Assembly (NCBI GenBank): GCA_029721435.1 | Contig: CM056580.1 | Coordinates: forward strand, 21,026,367-21,090,366 | Source of the DNA: Gymnothorax reevesii | Lineage: Eukaryota > Chordata > Actinopteri > Anguilliformes > Muraenidae | DNA length: 64,000 bases | Direction: 5' to 3' | Shown here: piece after piece, positions 24,790 to 36,966 of the stretch | Numbering within the stretch: the stretch's first letter is position 1 | Layout: each line of letters opens with the position of its first letter | The notes under the pieces: model-generated | The model's input: only the letters and a program-made list of their open reading frames with translations | Told to the model about the DNA's origin: nothing | Databases searched by the model: none | Program-made: the position numbers and the translations under genes

Positions 24790-24885
24790 CTCAAATTCAA
24801 ATTCAAAAAGCTTTATTTGCATGATGAAATTGAGCACTTGCATTGCCAAGGCAGCTACAATACAATAACACACAGTACACACAAA
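24790..24885 (-). mobile_element. probable 3-prime end of a non-LTR retroposon
   Basis: Read on the minus strand, the segment ends atgcaaataaagctttttg followed by a hexamer tail (aatttg repeated two to three times). An AATAAA-type signal directly before a short microsatellite-like tail is the usual look of a fish non-LTR retroposon terminus. Only the last ~100 bp can be recognised; 5-prime truncation is the norm for such copies. I cannot assign a family. Confidence 0.4.
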
Positions 24886-25029
24886 ATAATTCCTCTGATA
24901 TTACAAATAGTGGGAAAAAACAGAACTTTTGTAAGATCTGTGCTTGTGTGCAGCAGGAACAAGAGCCTGTGCATTTATGTGTTTGTTTATCTACGCACAT
25001 GTTTGTGTGTGTGCGTGTTTGTGCACATA

Positions 25030-26544
25030 CAGCGCCCTCCATAATTATGGGCACCCCTGGTTAAGATGTGTTCTTTAGCTTCTAATAAATTCAGTTTTTT
25101 TTCTTAATAATATATTCTAAATAATATAGGACCACAATGAAAAAAAGAGGAAAATCCAACCTTTAATTCAAGTGCATTTATTCAGTGGGAAAAAAATCCC
25201 ACATTAAGAAATAATTCTTTACATCAAATCATGTGTGCCACAATTATTAGCATCCCTGATGTTAATACTTTGTACAACCCCCTTTGCCAACAAAACAGCA
25301 CCTAATCTTCTCCGATTATGTCTCACAAGATGGGAGAATACAGAAAGAGGATCTTCGACCATTCCTCTTTGCACATTCTCTCTAAATCATCCAGTGACCT
25401 GGGTCCTCACCTCTGCACTCTCCTCTTCAGCTCACTCCATGGGTTTTCAATGGGGTTGAGGTTTGGGGACTGAGATGGCCATGGGAGGAGCTTGATTCTG
25501 TGTCTGGTGAACCATTTCTGTGTAGATTTGGCCACAAGTTTAGGGTCATTATCTTGCTGAAAGACCCAGTGTTGACCCATCTTCAGCTTTTGGGCAGAGG
25601 CCACCAGATTTTGATATAAAATGTCCTGGTATTTCAAAGCGTTCATGATACCATGCACCCTAACAAGGTTCCCAGGGCCTCTGGAAGAGAAACAGGCCCA
25701 CAGCATCACCGATCCTCCCCCATACTTCACCTCATGCCCACTGTGCTTTTCTGCATACTCATCTTGTGTGTTTCGCCAGACCCACTTAGAGTGTTTGTTG
25801 TCAAAAAGCTCTATCTTGGTCTCATCTGACCAAAGCACATGGTCCAAGTTGAAGTCCCAGTACTGTTTAGCAAACTCCAGACGTTTGCGTTTATGATTGT
25901 GAGTGAGAAAAGGTTTTTTCCGTGCATGCCTCCCAAACAGCTTGTTGGCATGTAGATAGCGCCTGATGGCTGTTTTGGAGACTTTGTGACCCCAAGATGC
26001 TACCATTTGTTGCAATTCTTTAACAGTGAGCTTTGGAGAACTTTTTATTTCTCTTACCATCCTCCTCACTGTGTGTGGTGGGAAAATAACCTTGCGTCCT
26101 CATTCAGGCTTGTTTACCACTGTTCCAGTTGTTTTAAACTTCTTAATGATTCCTCTGAGAGTAGGTTGGGGCAGGTGCAGGCGAGTGGCTATTTTCTTTT
26201 AGCCATTGCCTGACTTGTGAAGGTTGACACACATCTGCCTTATTTGAATGTTCCTAGATACTCTGATCAACTTTGTAAACTACTATAGAAATGACAGAAA
26301 TACTTCAATTACATTTATTTCCTAGGAATTGTTAGGGGTGCCAATAATTGTGGAACAGGTGATTTTATGAAAAATAATTATTTCTTAGCCAGAGATTTTT
26401 TCCCCCCCATAAAATTCACTTGTTGAAGGTTACATTTTTCTAAAATTTTCAGTGTGAGAGTATGCTTACGCAATAAAAATTGAATTTATTTTAAGGCTTT
26501 TAACACATCTTAACCAGGGGTGCCAATAATTATGGAGGGCGCTG
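25030..26544 (-). mobile_element. complete Tc1/mariner element (1515 bp), inactive
   Basis: Both ends are visible. The left end starts cagcgccctccataattat at 25030, and the reverse complement of the right end (26544) starts identically. Each end is flanked by TA (25028-25029 and 26545-26546), the target duplication expected for Tc1. The inverted repeats are about 230 bp and carry a second, inner copy of the terminal motif (left 25238-25260, right 26334-26353), the IR/DR arrangement of Sleeping Beauty-type elements. The length matches autonomous Tc1 elements. The transposase gene inside runs on the minus strand and is broken. Confidence 0.95.
25255..26276 (-). pseudogene. Tc1-type DD34E transposase, decayed
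   Basis: The longest open part (26069-25407, 220 codons, whose apparent first codon is GTG) shows the DDE core. Asp82 lies in LWSDETKIELF, Asp173 in FQQDNDPK and Glu208 in NLNPIENPW, with 34 residues between the last two, so the catalytic triad is intact. Upstream, the same frame continues through the helix-turn-helix region (KKIATRL..., RGIIKKFKTTGTVVNK), but is cut by TAA at 26199-26201 and TGA at 26100-26102. Downstream, a TGA follows LKRRVQR, and the C-terminal end (DDLERMCKEEW, later LVRHNRRRLGAVLLAKG) needs a frame change. The usual His of DNDPKHT is Leu. The enzyme cannot be made in full. Confidence 0.93.
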
Positions 26545-26546
26545 TA

Positions 26547-29500
26547 TGTGTGCATGTTGTGTGAGGGGATTACTCATTGCTCTTCAGACTGTGGCAGTCT
26601 CTCTCTCTATCTCCTGTAAGTGCACTGATGGATTCCTACGGTTTTGCGCATAAACATGGTTGTGATTTGCCTCAAATGTCAAATATCATGGCTTGGTTAT
26701 TGTGATAATCTTAGAAAGGCAATGATTGAAATTGACGGCCACACTTTATAAAAATCCCTTCAAATTTTTAACAGCAAGAATTTAGGTCTGTTTCATTTGT
26801 TAAAACCCATATCTTGCATCCTAAAAATAATTTTTGCCCCAGCTGTGCGTGTACAATGGCATAAATGAGCAGTGGTTAGTTTGTGAATTTGTGACATTGA
26901 TGGCAATGACTACTCAAATCATAAGCATAATCGCAGCAAAATACTGCTTGGCCCAATTTTTGCATCCAGGGTGGTTGGGGGAGCACAGGATGTCCTGAAT
27001 AAGGCCAATGATTTTCATCAGTATAGCGATTACGCTGAAAACTATTTCACATATTTATTTATTATTCTGCCTGTTATCATGACGAAACGAGGGAATGGCC
27101 ACCCCTGGGAGATTTGGTAAAAGAAGGCAGCAATAGAAAAGAGGACTCTGGAAAGTTGTTTGCTGCAACGTTTCTCTTATTGCAGGCAGAGTGAATTAGC
27201 CACCATGTAACTCTCATTTTCTATCCATTTTTTGGGCTTCTCTGAGACGTTCTGCATGCAGATGCACATGTTGTAGTACAGAGCAGCCTGCGATAACAAC
27301 CATGACCTGAATTTTCTGGACCAGTTTTTCCCATTGTAAGCATAATGTGTAAGGATACAATATGAGTGGTTTAATGAAGCTCTGCTAATTCCGTTGTCAG
27401 CTTTTTGAGTGCCACACTGTGTCTGAAGCATGAGGAAATTTGCATTTCAATGCACATTTAATAATAAAATTTCATTGGCTGTTGTATGTACTTATTTGCC
27501 TGTTTTATCCAGGGGTTTGAACAGTTATACTGAGCCGGATGTGAATGTGGCCCGTCCAAATTTCAGCTCTGCCCACCAAAGTGATTTGTTGAGCTCTGCA
27601 TATTTTGAATCCAACCATCACATTTATTTAGTTTACTCTTGTAGTGGATTCTGCGTCTTATGGGGGCATCAAAAACGTCTCATTTGTTGGTTCGATGTAA
27701 CAAAATTTAGAGAGAACACTAACGTGTTGTCACTTCTTGAGCCCTTCTATTTTTATCATTTTATTAGCTTACCTGGACTTCAAGATTGCTTGAAGCGAAA
27801 ATCTTAGGTAGAAAATGGGATTTTATTTGTAATTTCTGATTATATTTATGTGAATTGATTAGATAAACAAAATTTCTAGGGTGGATAATATTAAACTTAA
27901 TTCTTATCTGCCCACTCCACCGTAATGGGCATACATTACGATCACCCCTGTCCGTCTGTGGGTCCGTCCACAATTCATTATTCTCACTCTACAGGCAACA
28001 ATTTTTGTTGGACTCTTTTCATTTTCATTTTGTGGGTCCATGGCGATATAGAGAGGATTTCTATTGACTTTCTTCATGACTCGGAAATTTTTGAAATAAC
28101 ATGTTATCGACATGGCTGCCATGTGGGCATATTACCACGCGTTGTGCAGTTATTTTTGAAGCTGAGAAATCATTATGAACCAATTTTTGGTTCCTAAATG
28201 TGCTATTGCGATTGTTAGCTCTGATTCAGAGGCTCTGATTCTAGATCCAGGGCATCAATAGCCTAGTTTAAATGGCACAATTTTCCCACCCATGTTGCAC
28301 CAATACCATGCAGTTCTGCTTCTGTATTTGAATAGCATGATGTAAATGATGGAGAATAATCTCAACTAATTCAGTATTATTACCTAAAAGAATATTTTTG
28401 CCAAAAGGCTTGCTCATTTAGTCCAAGCTGATACAGGTCAGGGCCATGGTTGCAATACTGGTACTCTACCAAACAGGAGTGATACGTAAACTTCATCCAC
28501 TGTCTGCGACTGCATTAATGACAGCAGTATCCTGAACACCAGAAATCTTTCTTCACTCTATCGTGTGTCCTAACCCCTTTCTGTGGCGTCATGCGACATG
28601 AGAGGAATAAGAATTTGGACATTTTGGCTCATGAAAAATCAATAACCGAAGGTATAGATATGGGTTTTGGAAGAAAAAATCATGCTCTGAAGTGGTTGCT
28701 TTGCGTGTGCAGCAGGAATACGATTTCTTTTTGCTTATTTTTATATCTTCTCAACAATGTAATCACAAAATAAATATATAGCATATAAAGTCTGACATTT
28801 GAACTCAGAATTGTGTAGAGTCAAGTGCAGCACACCGTGTATGAATAAAAAGTTCTCTGATTGCCTCCACAGTCGAAGCATTTCTTAAACAGAGCCGGGG
28901 TTTGAAAACCTCTGAGTGATATGAATGATACTTGACACCCCACCCCAATCCTCCCCCTAATGCCTAAGTGCTCAAACGTTTGGATTCGTCATTTAATTAT
29001 TTCTTGCTGTTTTATTCAAAAAATGTTTATTCGTAAATTATATGAGTCTTAAAGTTGTTTTATTTCGCATTTCAAGTATTAGGAGGCAAAAATTTTCAAC
29101 AGATACATAACACTGTCTATTTATGATTTCTCATCAAATTACCCACTTAGAAATTTAATCATGGCTTTGCAAAATTTTAGGCATTTGGGATTTTAAGCTT
29201 ACAAAAGTTTCATTCTCAATGTATTTTCGCGTTGACGGCGATATTTCCTGTGCATGTGTCTTTGAAAATGGGCACACCACTCAAACTTTATGATCCGGGT
29301 GATCCCCCAACATCTCTGTGGGGTTTGAATCAGTTGTGTCCCTCCATTTTTTTTAATTTTCTTTCCAAAAAGTTCCAGCAGAGTTCAGGTTTATGCTTGC
29401 CTTAACACAAAGTTCCTTCAATTCAATCAAGTAATATACAGTAGACAATCACTGTGACGATAACCAGATTTAAAACTGAAGAGCAGTAGTGTGCATGCAC

Positions 29501-29557
29501 GTACATGTATTAATGTGAGCAAATACACCCACATGCCTGTATATTCACACTCATGCT

Positions 29558-29558
<1 letters not shown>
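26547..29558. other. non-coding stretch
   Basis: Unique-looking AT-rich sequence, with a short CT tract near 26600. The 126-codon frame at 27430-27807 has no motif or splice evidence. The block 27900-28190, with its gtccgtctgtgggtccgtcc words, may be a dispersed repeat, but I found no termini. Confidence 0.5.
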
Positions 29559-29615
<57 letters not shown>

Positions 29616-29636
29616 CACGCACACACACACACACAC
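29559..29636. repeat. (CA)n microsatellite
   Basis: About 78 bp of nearly pure CA with two ACGC interruptions; one of the longest uninterrupted dinucleotide tracts in the window. Confidence 0.95.
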
Positions 29637-30651
29637 TGGTGGTCAGAATACTCTGTCACTGGAAAGCCTAAATGTGAATACTTAATCTGGCCTCCGTTGC
29701 GGTTGTTGTTCAAGTAATTAGAGAGCCATGCTAAAACCTAACTCTTAAGTTAAGGCCATGTTTTAAGGGTCCGCATTAAACAATGATTCATGCTTTGTGG
29801 GGAGTTTGAGTGTGTCTGCTAAGTTGATTACGTGGTTGCTTTCTGCCGTGTTAATGATTGGCACTACAGACAGTAAAATTCACCCTACTCAGGATAGTCT
29901 TGCCCGTCCGGGTCCTACGTTCAGTATTCTCATTACATTGACCACAATACATATGCATGGAAACAACGCAACTTTTTCATGGGATCCTCCATTTTGAATT
30001 GTTGCCCCAAACACAGGTTTTAATAGAATTGTTTGTGTTTGTTGTTCATTTGCCACTCCATTGGGTTTGCTCTGCCAGACTCTCTGTTTAGATATATTTC
30101 TAATGCACACTGTTTTTTTTTGCCTCTTTTTTCTTACTCACTTTGCTTTGATTTCATATATGACCGCAATTTTTTTTTACCCTCAAGCGTAGGGTGCCCT
30201 GGGACCAGCAAGCTTGCTTTTTACTCTTTATAAAGCCTAAGAGTAAAAACACACTGTTTTAGCTTAAGATGTAAACCCTACTGTGTACAGTGTTCAGTTG
30301 GGAACTGGAGTCTTAGAGCCAACTGAAGAAAAAGTACAGTTGTGCAAAGAGTTTGGGGACAGTCCAAGATGGTTGCCTCAGATAGCATGTGCAGCACAAG
30401 CAAGCTATTATTACTGGGTATGACTCAGTATGCACATGGTGTCTGTTTCAGCTTTGGAGGTATATTTTTCATATCCCATGTGGCAGATGTTTTCAGAAGC
30501 GTTTATAGGTTTAATTTAGATAATCACACAGCTAAATAATTCCTTTACACGGCTTTGTGTCCCGACTTTTTAGCTTTGATTTCCTGATTACGGCAAGTGT
30601 AGATCGGACCCCTTTGACATTTTTTAAGCAAAGATCTTTGAAAGCAATGCC

Positions 30652-30972
30652 GCTCAGTGGTGCAGGGAGTAGCACTTCTGCGTCAATTCAGCCTGGGGCC
30701 TTTCAGTGCGGACTTGTTCTCCTCGTGTTCATGAGGGTTTACCTCAGTTACTTTGGCTTCCTCAGGAAGACATGGATGTCGGGCTCATTGGATACTCTGA
30801 AATTGCCCACGGGTATGAGTGTGCGAGTGAATGATATGGGAATGGTGTGTGCGCCGCGCGATGGATTGGCGAGCTGTGTTGAGTGAGTCCCTGCCTTTAT
30901 CCCATAGTTAGCTGGGATGGGCTCCAACTCCCCCCTGCACAACCCAAGTGAGGAATAATCAGTATAGCTAAT
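30652..30972 (+). mobile_element. tRNA-type SINE with L2-like 3-prime tail, internally deleted
   Basis: The head reads cagtggtgcagggagtagca, which resembles the box-A end of fish tRNA-derived SINEs. Directly after it the body jumps to the gcctggggcctttcagtg block, so the box-B part (usually ending in a GGTTCGA-like word) seems deleted. The order of the remaining blocks fits the family: gttctcctcgtgttcatgag, tactctgaaattgccc, gcgatggattggcg, then the stem gctgggatgggctccaac and an aggaataatcagtatagc tail. That conserved tail is shared with L2-clade LINEs in fish, which mobilise such SINEs. The open frame at 30557-30886 overlaps it and is not a gene. Confidence 0.7.
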
Positions 30973-31457
30973 AAAGGGACGGATCTTTGTGTTCGGCCTA
31001 CGTGGTCTTAAGTCTGAATAAAAGTCTGAAGTGGTCTGAATCTATGATATTAATGACATCATATGAAGTTGGGGATTATTAGAAATAACTTCTAGCTAAC
31101 ATTGGCTAAGAGATGCCAACAGTGACAAATTGAAGAGAATCACCTTGGTAAATTTTTTGATAATGTTACGTATACTGGACTTGAACACTCAGGCCAGCCA
31201 CATGCTTTGTGGATGAGTTGATCGGTTTTCATTCTTGACTGCTGATGGCTGTCTTCTTTCAGGGCACAGTCCAATGTGGCACAGCCATATTCTGAAGTCT
31301 CCCAGAGCAGTTATAATGACTGTGCATAGTTCCAAAGGAGATCAGAGGAACCTTTCAGCTCACAGACAGTTAAATGAAACAAAAAACATTGTTCCATAAT
31401 TTTAGCTGGCGCGACTGATCCAGGGCACAAAAAGGATGTCCACAGCTTACTTGTTAA

Positions 31458-31460
31458 ATA

Positions 31461-31492
<32 letters not shown>

Positions 31493-31518
31493 GGTGCGAG
31501 AGAGAGAGAGAGAGAGAT
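31458..31518. repeat. (GA)n microsatellite
   Basis: GATA then GAGAGA repeats, interrupted once by gggtgcga. Confidence 0.9.
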
Positions 31519-32099
31519 AACAATACAGAATATGCTCTGGAAAAGTTAACAGGGGCAATCTGCTCTTGTATTTCAGTCTTATTACTCGACTTTTCTATTT
31601 TATTTATTTTTTTTATTTTTAGTAAACCGACATCACTGATGCAAAGTAATTTTACTAATTTAAAGTAATGAAAATTTCACCTGTGAAGGAAATATGCAGT
31701 ATATCAGAAGTTGTTTATATCAGCTGCCGGAAAAAAAATAGCATTTTAAGTTACTTAATAGACTAAAGCACTTAAGGCTGGCCCTGTAATAACCTCCTCA
31801 TGGTTTCCGTCACACACCTTCATTTGAGCATATTTTTGCTGTGAGAAATTGGAGCTTTTGACCCGAAGCAGAATGTAACCAAACTCCCTCCAGTAGTGTG
31901 TTATTTTTTTACATTCCTACACCTGAGAGTCCCTTCTCTGTGAGACTGCACTGCTGGAGACCATGGCAGATGTGTTAAGTTTTAATCAAACCATGCCCTT
32001 TTCATCCCTCATGGTGTTATATGCTGTTTCTATTGAAAGGGCACATGTTCATTATGAAGTGTCCACCCAAAGATTTTGGAGAGCATATTGCCTTTCATT

Positions 32100-32137
32100 G
32101 CATGTGTGCGTGTGTGTGTGTCTGCATGTGTGGATGC

Positions 32138-32178
<41 letters not shown>

Positions 32179-32280
32179 GGGGGGGAGGGGGGGGGGGGTG
32201 AGTCTGCATGCTTGTGTGCCCGTGTGTGTGTGTGTGTGTGTGTGTGTGGGCGTGTGCGCATGCCTGCATGCAAGTGCACG
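32100..32280. repeat. (GT)n microsatellite with G-rich interruption
   Basis: GT repeats on both sides of a G-rich block (32177-32199). The mirror-image CVCV/HTHT frames are artefacts. Confidence 0.9.
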
Positions 32281-32492
32281 TGATTTTGTGAGGGTGGAAG
32301 ATGCTTCCTGTACTCTGAAAATAAAGTGCCATTTGTGTGAATAGAGAATTCTATTAAATCTAATCTGATGAAAGTAGGTATCTGTGCTTTTTAAAAAACT
32401 TGATTTGTTAAAAACTAAAAATTAAGCATAGAAAACTTAGAACAATTATTTGCAACAAACTGTCATGCACAGTCTACATTTTTTCAGCTGGG

Positions 32493-32553
32493 TGTGTGTA
32501 TATATTTATGAATGTGTGTGTGTGCACGTACGCGCGCGCGCATGTGTGTGTGT
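32493..32553. repeat. GT/GC alternating tract
   Basis: TGTGTGTA words flank an alternating cgcgcgcgc run near 32532-32540, another Z-DNA-prone motif. Confidence 0.75.
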
Positions 32554-33082
32554 ATTCTGATACTCCTGATCAGAAGTGGCCAGTGAGCCGAAAATTCAGG
32601 AGGCATTGAACATCCCTTTAAAGGAAACTAGCTTTCAATCATCTATTCAGATTAATTTAGTGCAAACTTTTAAGACACACAACATTATCAAGTGTGACCA
32701 GTTCTCTTCGTTAAGACGAAAAAATAAAACTGTCATTTCAATGCAAAATTGTTTTTCAGGCTGCATTATTTAAGTGTGGATACTTGTCATCAGTTTTTGT
32801 GTAGTTTGTTGTGATTCAAACAATCATGAAGCACAGCTTAGATAGCCTGCATTGCTGGGCGTGTTTAAGCGAGCAAAGATTTTAACAGAATAGTTTATCT
32901 TCTTTTTGCTAAGCAAATAAAATATTGATCTTAATTGAATTAACCATTTAATCGCAACAACACTGCATAAAGAAGGAAGCTGTGCGTTTAACTGTTGAAG
33001 GATTATTTTAATCATAGGCAAACTCATCAGTCTAGGAAAATGATTGAAAACAGGTTGAGTGCTTATAAGTTAAAAGTGATTT

Positions 33083-33217
33083 TTGTGCCGAGCAGGCGCC
33101 ACTGTTATTGGTAACTTTTCCCATCCCCGAGCCTCTCCTAACTGTGTGAGATGTACAAATCATGGGCACGGTTCCCAGAACCACTGGCTGATGGAGTCAC
33201 AGTGGAGCTCACAGGGT
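33083..33217 (+). CDS. weak exon-like segment, unidentified
   Basis: An open frame (RAGATVIGNFSHPRASPNCV, then NHGHGSQNHWLMESQWSSQ) ends at a strong donor, CACAGG/gtgagt. The upstream acceptor (gtgccgagcag or a nearby AG) has a poor pyrimidine tract and no domain is recognisable. It is listed because the donor is unusually good for this window; chance is the likelier explanation. Confidence 0.15.
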
Positions 33218-33314
33218 GAGTGTGGCCTGCAGCACTGGAAGATGAGTCCTTTTCTCCCTGCTATAGGAGCCTCAACTTAAACTACTTAACTACCAAGTGT
33301 CAACTACTGAGCAT

Positions 33315-33389
33315 TCACTCACACTCACACACACACACGTACACACACGCACACGTACACACATACACGCGCACACACACACACAACCA
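33315..33389. repeat. (CA)n microsatellite, imperfect
   Basis: CA repeats with regular cacgtac and cgcg interruptions. Confidence 0.9.
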
Positions 33390-33519
33390 CAGAACTGTCT
33401 TTATGTATGGCTATTTTCCATTGTACTGCCGGTTGTTTTTGTCAAAGTCTCAACCAGAAAAAAAAAAAAAAAAATTGGGCTCAGTTTCAAAGGAATACTT
33501 GACAATGTACTGACCAGTC

Positions 33520-35000
33520 TAGGGAGAAGGCAAGCTAGTCTCACAGGGCAGAAAATCATACAGTTAACATTACTGGCTAGGTAGCTCGGAGCTAATGGTA
33601 GTGAAGTGTTTAGTGAAGCACACAGGCTTGTAATGCACGATCGTGGGCTGACAGCATAACCTCAAAAGCAGATGGCATATAAGCACAAAGCCTCTGTAGG
33701 TAACAAATCTAACATTTTTTATGATGGCTTTGGATGAGCACTAGCCGCATACCTTTGATTACAGAGAATAGATAAGGTCTTCTGAAACAATGGATTAAAT
33801 GAATCACTTAAGTTTTTGCAAAATTCTGTAAGCAAGCTAGACAGATAGCTAGCTAATTAACGCAACCGAGATCATCTTGGACTTCAGTGGGAGCATCGCA
33901 AACCTTTCACGACACATGAATTTACCAACATTTGCAAAAATGAGTTAATGACAGAATACGTAAACAGCTAGCTAACGTGACGTAGCTAAGTTGTTAGCCA
34001 GTTATTCTTTCCATAAGATTGAAATAACAGAAACAATGGAACAAGCTCAGCTTCACCAGTGCAAGTAGGGGAGCGGTATATGAATTCCAGCATTGTGTTA
34101 CATGGATAAAATATCAGAGGCCTCCTTGCCCAACTCGTCGATTGTTCAAAAAGTTTACAATTTGCGTGTGAGTGAATGAGTGACACATTTGCATATTTGT
34201 CCCCCCACAGTAACTTGTGGATTAGCAATCCTCAAGTTTAACATTACTAGCTCATAAACAATAGCCAACAGTGGCAGTGTCTTCACTTGTCTTGGTTTTC
34301 AGAAAGCATAGACGTTAGCTGACTGGCTTTAACACGAAACCTTTACCTCACGCTGGCGATTCCGTTTTTAAAGAGCTTGGAGAAAAACCCATACCTGATT
34401 TTTTGATAGCAGACCATAGAAGACATACTTATTGTTAACTCAAAGACAGAGTGGCCAGCTGGTGCTGATAAAGTGCTATCAATGCTGCTGGCATGCAAAC
34501 CACATTCATAACCACATTCCTGTCCGTTCTGTTTAGGTGTGACTCTGATCGTGTCTACGACTAACCTGACCGCTAGGTAGACCTCTGGTCCTCAGGGAAT
34601 GTGGTGACAAGAAACGTGCTCTTCAGAATTTTATTCATGACTGATAATTCCTATGGATATTCACTGTAAATCTCCATGATTATGGGATTACTTGGCTTGC
34701 ATTCTGGAAGTGCTTAAAATCTCTGAGAATACATTTCCAAGCGTCTTGACATCCTGTCAGCTGGGGGCCACAGGCCCCAGACCCCCAGCTAATTTTTTCA
34801 ATGCGCTGTATTCGGCAGACACCTATAATTTATAGTACAGGCAGGTGATTTCAAAAGTGTGGAGAACCCCGCTAACACGCTAGTGTCCCCTACAGCCACT
34901 GCACGAGGCAAGAAAGCTGCCCCCTAGTGTTGCCTGTGATCTATTCTGGTCTTTTAATTTCATTTATCAGAACATTTGTAAGGTTGCCTTAGGAAGGCAT
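33520..35000. repeat. possible dispersed repeat block with a perfect 9-bp-arm hairpin
   Basis: The block is rich in gctagctaac-type words (33839-33856, 33967-33978) typical of fish DNA-transposon debris. It contains the palindrome agctggggg...cccccagct at 34759-34790 (arms 9 bp, loop 14 bp). No terminal inverted repeat or target duplication was found. No gene is supported. Confidence 0.3.
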
Positions 35001-35549
35001 GTGTCTGCTGATGCAATAACTCTCTTGTAATGATCATACTCTATCTGTTTTCATCAATGAAAAGCCCCCAGTAAGGATTAACTTGTATGTCCATTTTTCT
35101 CAGTAAAATCGGATAACTGCATGTGTATTTATTTTGGGTCAGGGTGAAAGATTTTTGCTTTCAATTACAACTCCAACTGAGAAAAACTTGGGATGGTATG
35201 GAAAGTACAGTCTAGTGGAAATTAATTGGATAAAGGTGCTTGTCAAATGCATGAGCTGAATGGAGTGCAAATATCCGTGCTAAGTGATAGATGCTTTACA
35301 TAACCACTTCAAAGATTACAGCATAGTACCCTCCAAGAACCATGGAGGACAAATGTTGTTCTGAGTGCCGAAGGTAGATGCTATTAAAGTAATAAAATGC
35401 CTGAAAACCTTTGTTGCTTGGTTTTTCCCATTCCAGCCTGCTTTATCCAATTAATTTGCACAAGACTGTATATATTAAAACAGAAAACAGTGATTTCTAA
35501 TTTTACAGTCAGAAGATTAAATATTATTTGCAAAAACAAATCAATTCTT

Positions 35550-36190
35550 GTGATTGAGGCCTGCAACACATTTCAAAAAGGTTTGGATGAGAATAGTTTA
35601 GGACTAGCAGAGTGGCAAAAAAAAATGTAACTGTGATCTGATTTGAATCAATATGATAGCAGCTGATTGTTCCCTTGATTTAGTACAAAAGTAGCATCTA
35701 GGAAAGGTCTTGGTCCTCAGAAACCAAACTGGGCCAAAGATCGCCAATGTGCCCACACATGCATGACAAAATCATTGAAAGATTCAGTAACAATGGTCCT
35801 CAAAGAAAAATACTAAAGGATTTGGATATTTCATCATCTACAGTGCATAACATAGTTAAAGAGTTCAATAATTCTGCAGGATTGTTGTTTGTAAAAGCTG
35901 AGGGTGTAAGCCTAAGATCAATGCACTAGATAGTCGATCACTCAGAGGGCACTGCGTCAAGAACTGACAGTTATCTGTAAGTTTTATATATATCCCAATG
36001 GGATAAGTATTACTTTGGCAAACCTTTGCAGGTACCTTAATATGTAACTGCATCCTCAAATGCCAGTGAAAACTTTACCGTGCAAAAAGAAAACCTCATG
36101 TTCTTCGTCAACTTCTCTTGGCTCTGAGACACGTGTTGATGGACCGTTGCACCCTGGAAACTTGTATTGTGGTCTGACAACCTAAGTTAC
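35550..36190 (+). mobile_element. Tc1/mariner-superfamily relic, truncated at its 3-prime side
   Basis: Plus-strand debris of a transposase gene in several frames. KIIERFSNNGPQRKILKDLD then ISSSTVHNIVKEFNN (35768-35874) is the N-terminal helix-turn-helix region. KPKINALDSRSLRGHCVKN follows in a second frame up to a TGA near 35971. Further on are LWQTFAG-like and KLYRAKRKPHV-like remains. Near 36150-36170, WKLVLWSD carries the first catalytic Asp, and homology then stops. The upstream block from gcaacacatttcaaaaagg (about 35562) also fits the 5-prime part of this family as I remember it. The second Asp and the Glu are absent, as are termini. Confidence 0.75.
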
Positions 36191-36960
36191 TGTAGGCATT
36201 GCAGGATTGACAATGAACCAATGGGGTGCATTTATAGAAAGAAAGGATGAGGAGAGATAGCTGAAGACGTAGAGAGCCCGCTCTACCCAATAATTTAGCT
36301 CTCTGTAAGAGACACCAGGGAGGAAACCTAGAATTTAGGGCAAGAGGTTAGCATAACCTCTTCTAATGAGATGATCCAGCCCTGATTGACACAAAACCAG
36401 CAACATACATACGCCAGCCAATCAGTACAGCTGATGGCAATCAGAGGATAATCAGTCCATTAACAGGGACAAACTGCAAAAACAGGAGACTGCCAATCAA
36501 GCACAGAGACAGAGGTTAAAGAACATTCTAATTGACTTTCTGAGATCCTACTCCTTAAAGGGTTAAAAGCCTCTGGTGCTTGTTAGCCACAATGTCCTAT
36601 CGAGCCTCCACCAGAGTTTAAACCTGTTAAAAAATAGCTGCTGAAAATGTATCATAACAATATATGGCGTGAACTATGAAAAAAATTAAGTAAAGTAAAT
36701 TTTGTGACGAGGAACTGAAAAGCAGAATTCTTTCATGGAGCCGGTATCCACAGCTTAGCCATGTAGACTTGAGCAAGAAAAGAGTGTGGCTGTCCAGGCT
36801 GAATTAACCTGATTTTTAGAGCTGCATGGCACCCTCACAGCTCTTCCTGGAGAGCAATGATTGGGTAAGGGAGTATGGCATTAGCCAATCGGATCTCTTC
36901 TTTCCCCACTCCCCCCATTTTTCATGCTCCATCCCCAGCCTGCAACACCCAGCTGACAGT
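36191..36960. other. non-coding stretch
   Basis: No recognisable gene, repeat unit or transposon end. Confidence 0.5.
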
Positions 36961-36966
36961 ATCCTT

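Noticed and set aside
30557..30886. 109-codon plus-strand frame
   Set aside because: It reads through a SINE body and has no coding evidence.
31262..31328. Open segment AQSNVAQPYSEVSQSSYNDC after ctgtcttctttcag
   Set aside because: Good acceptor only; 22 codons before a stop, no polyadenylation evidence and no homologue recalled.
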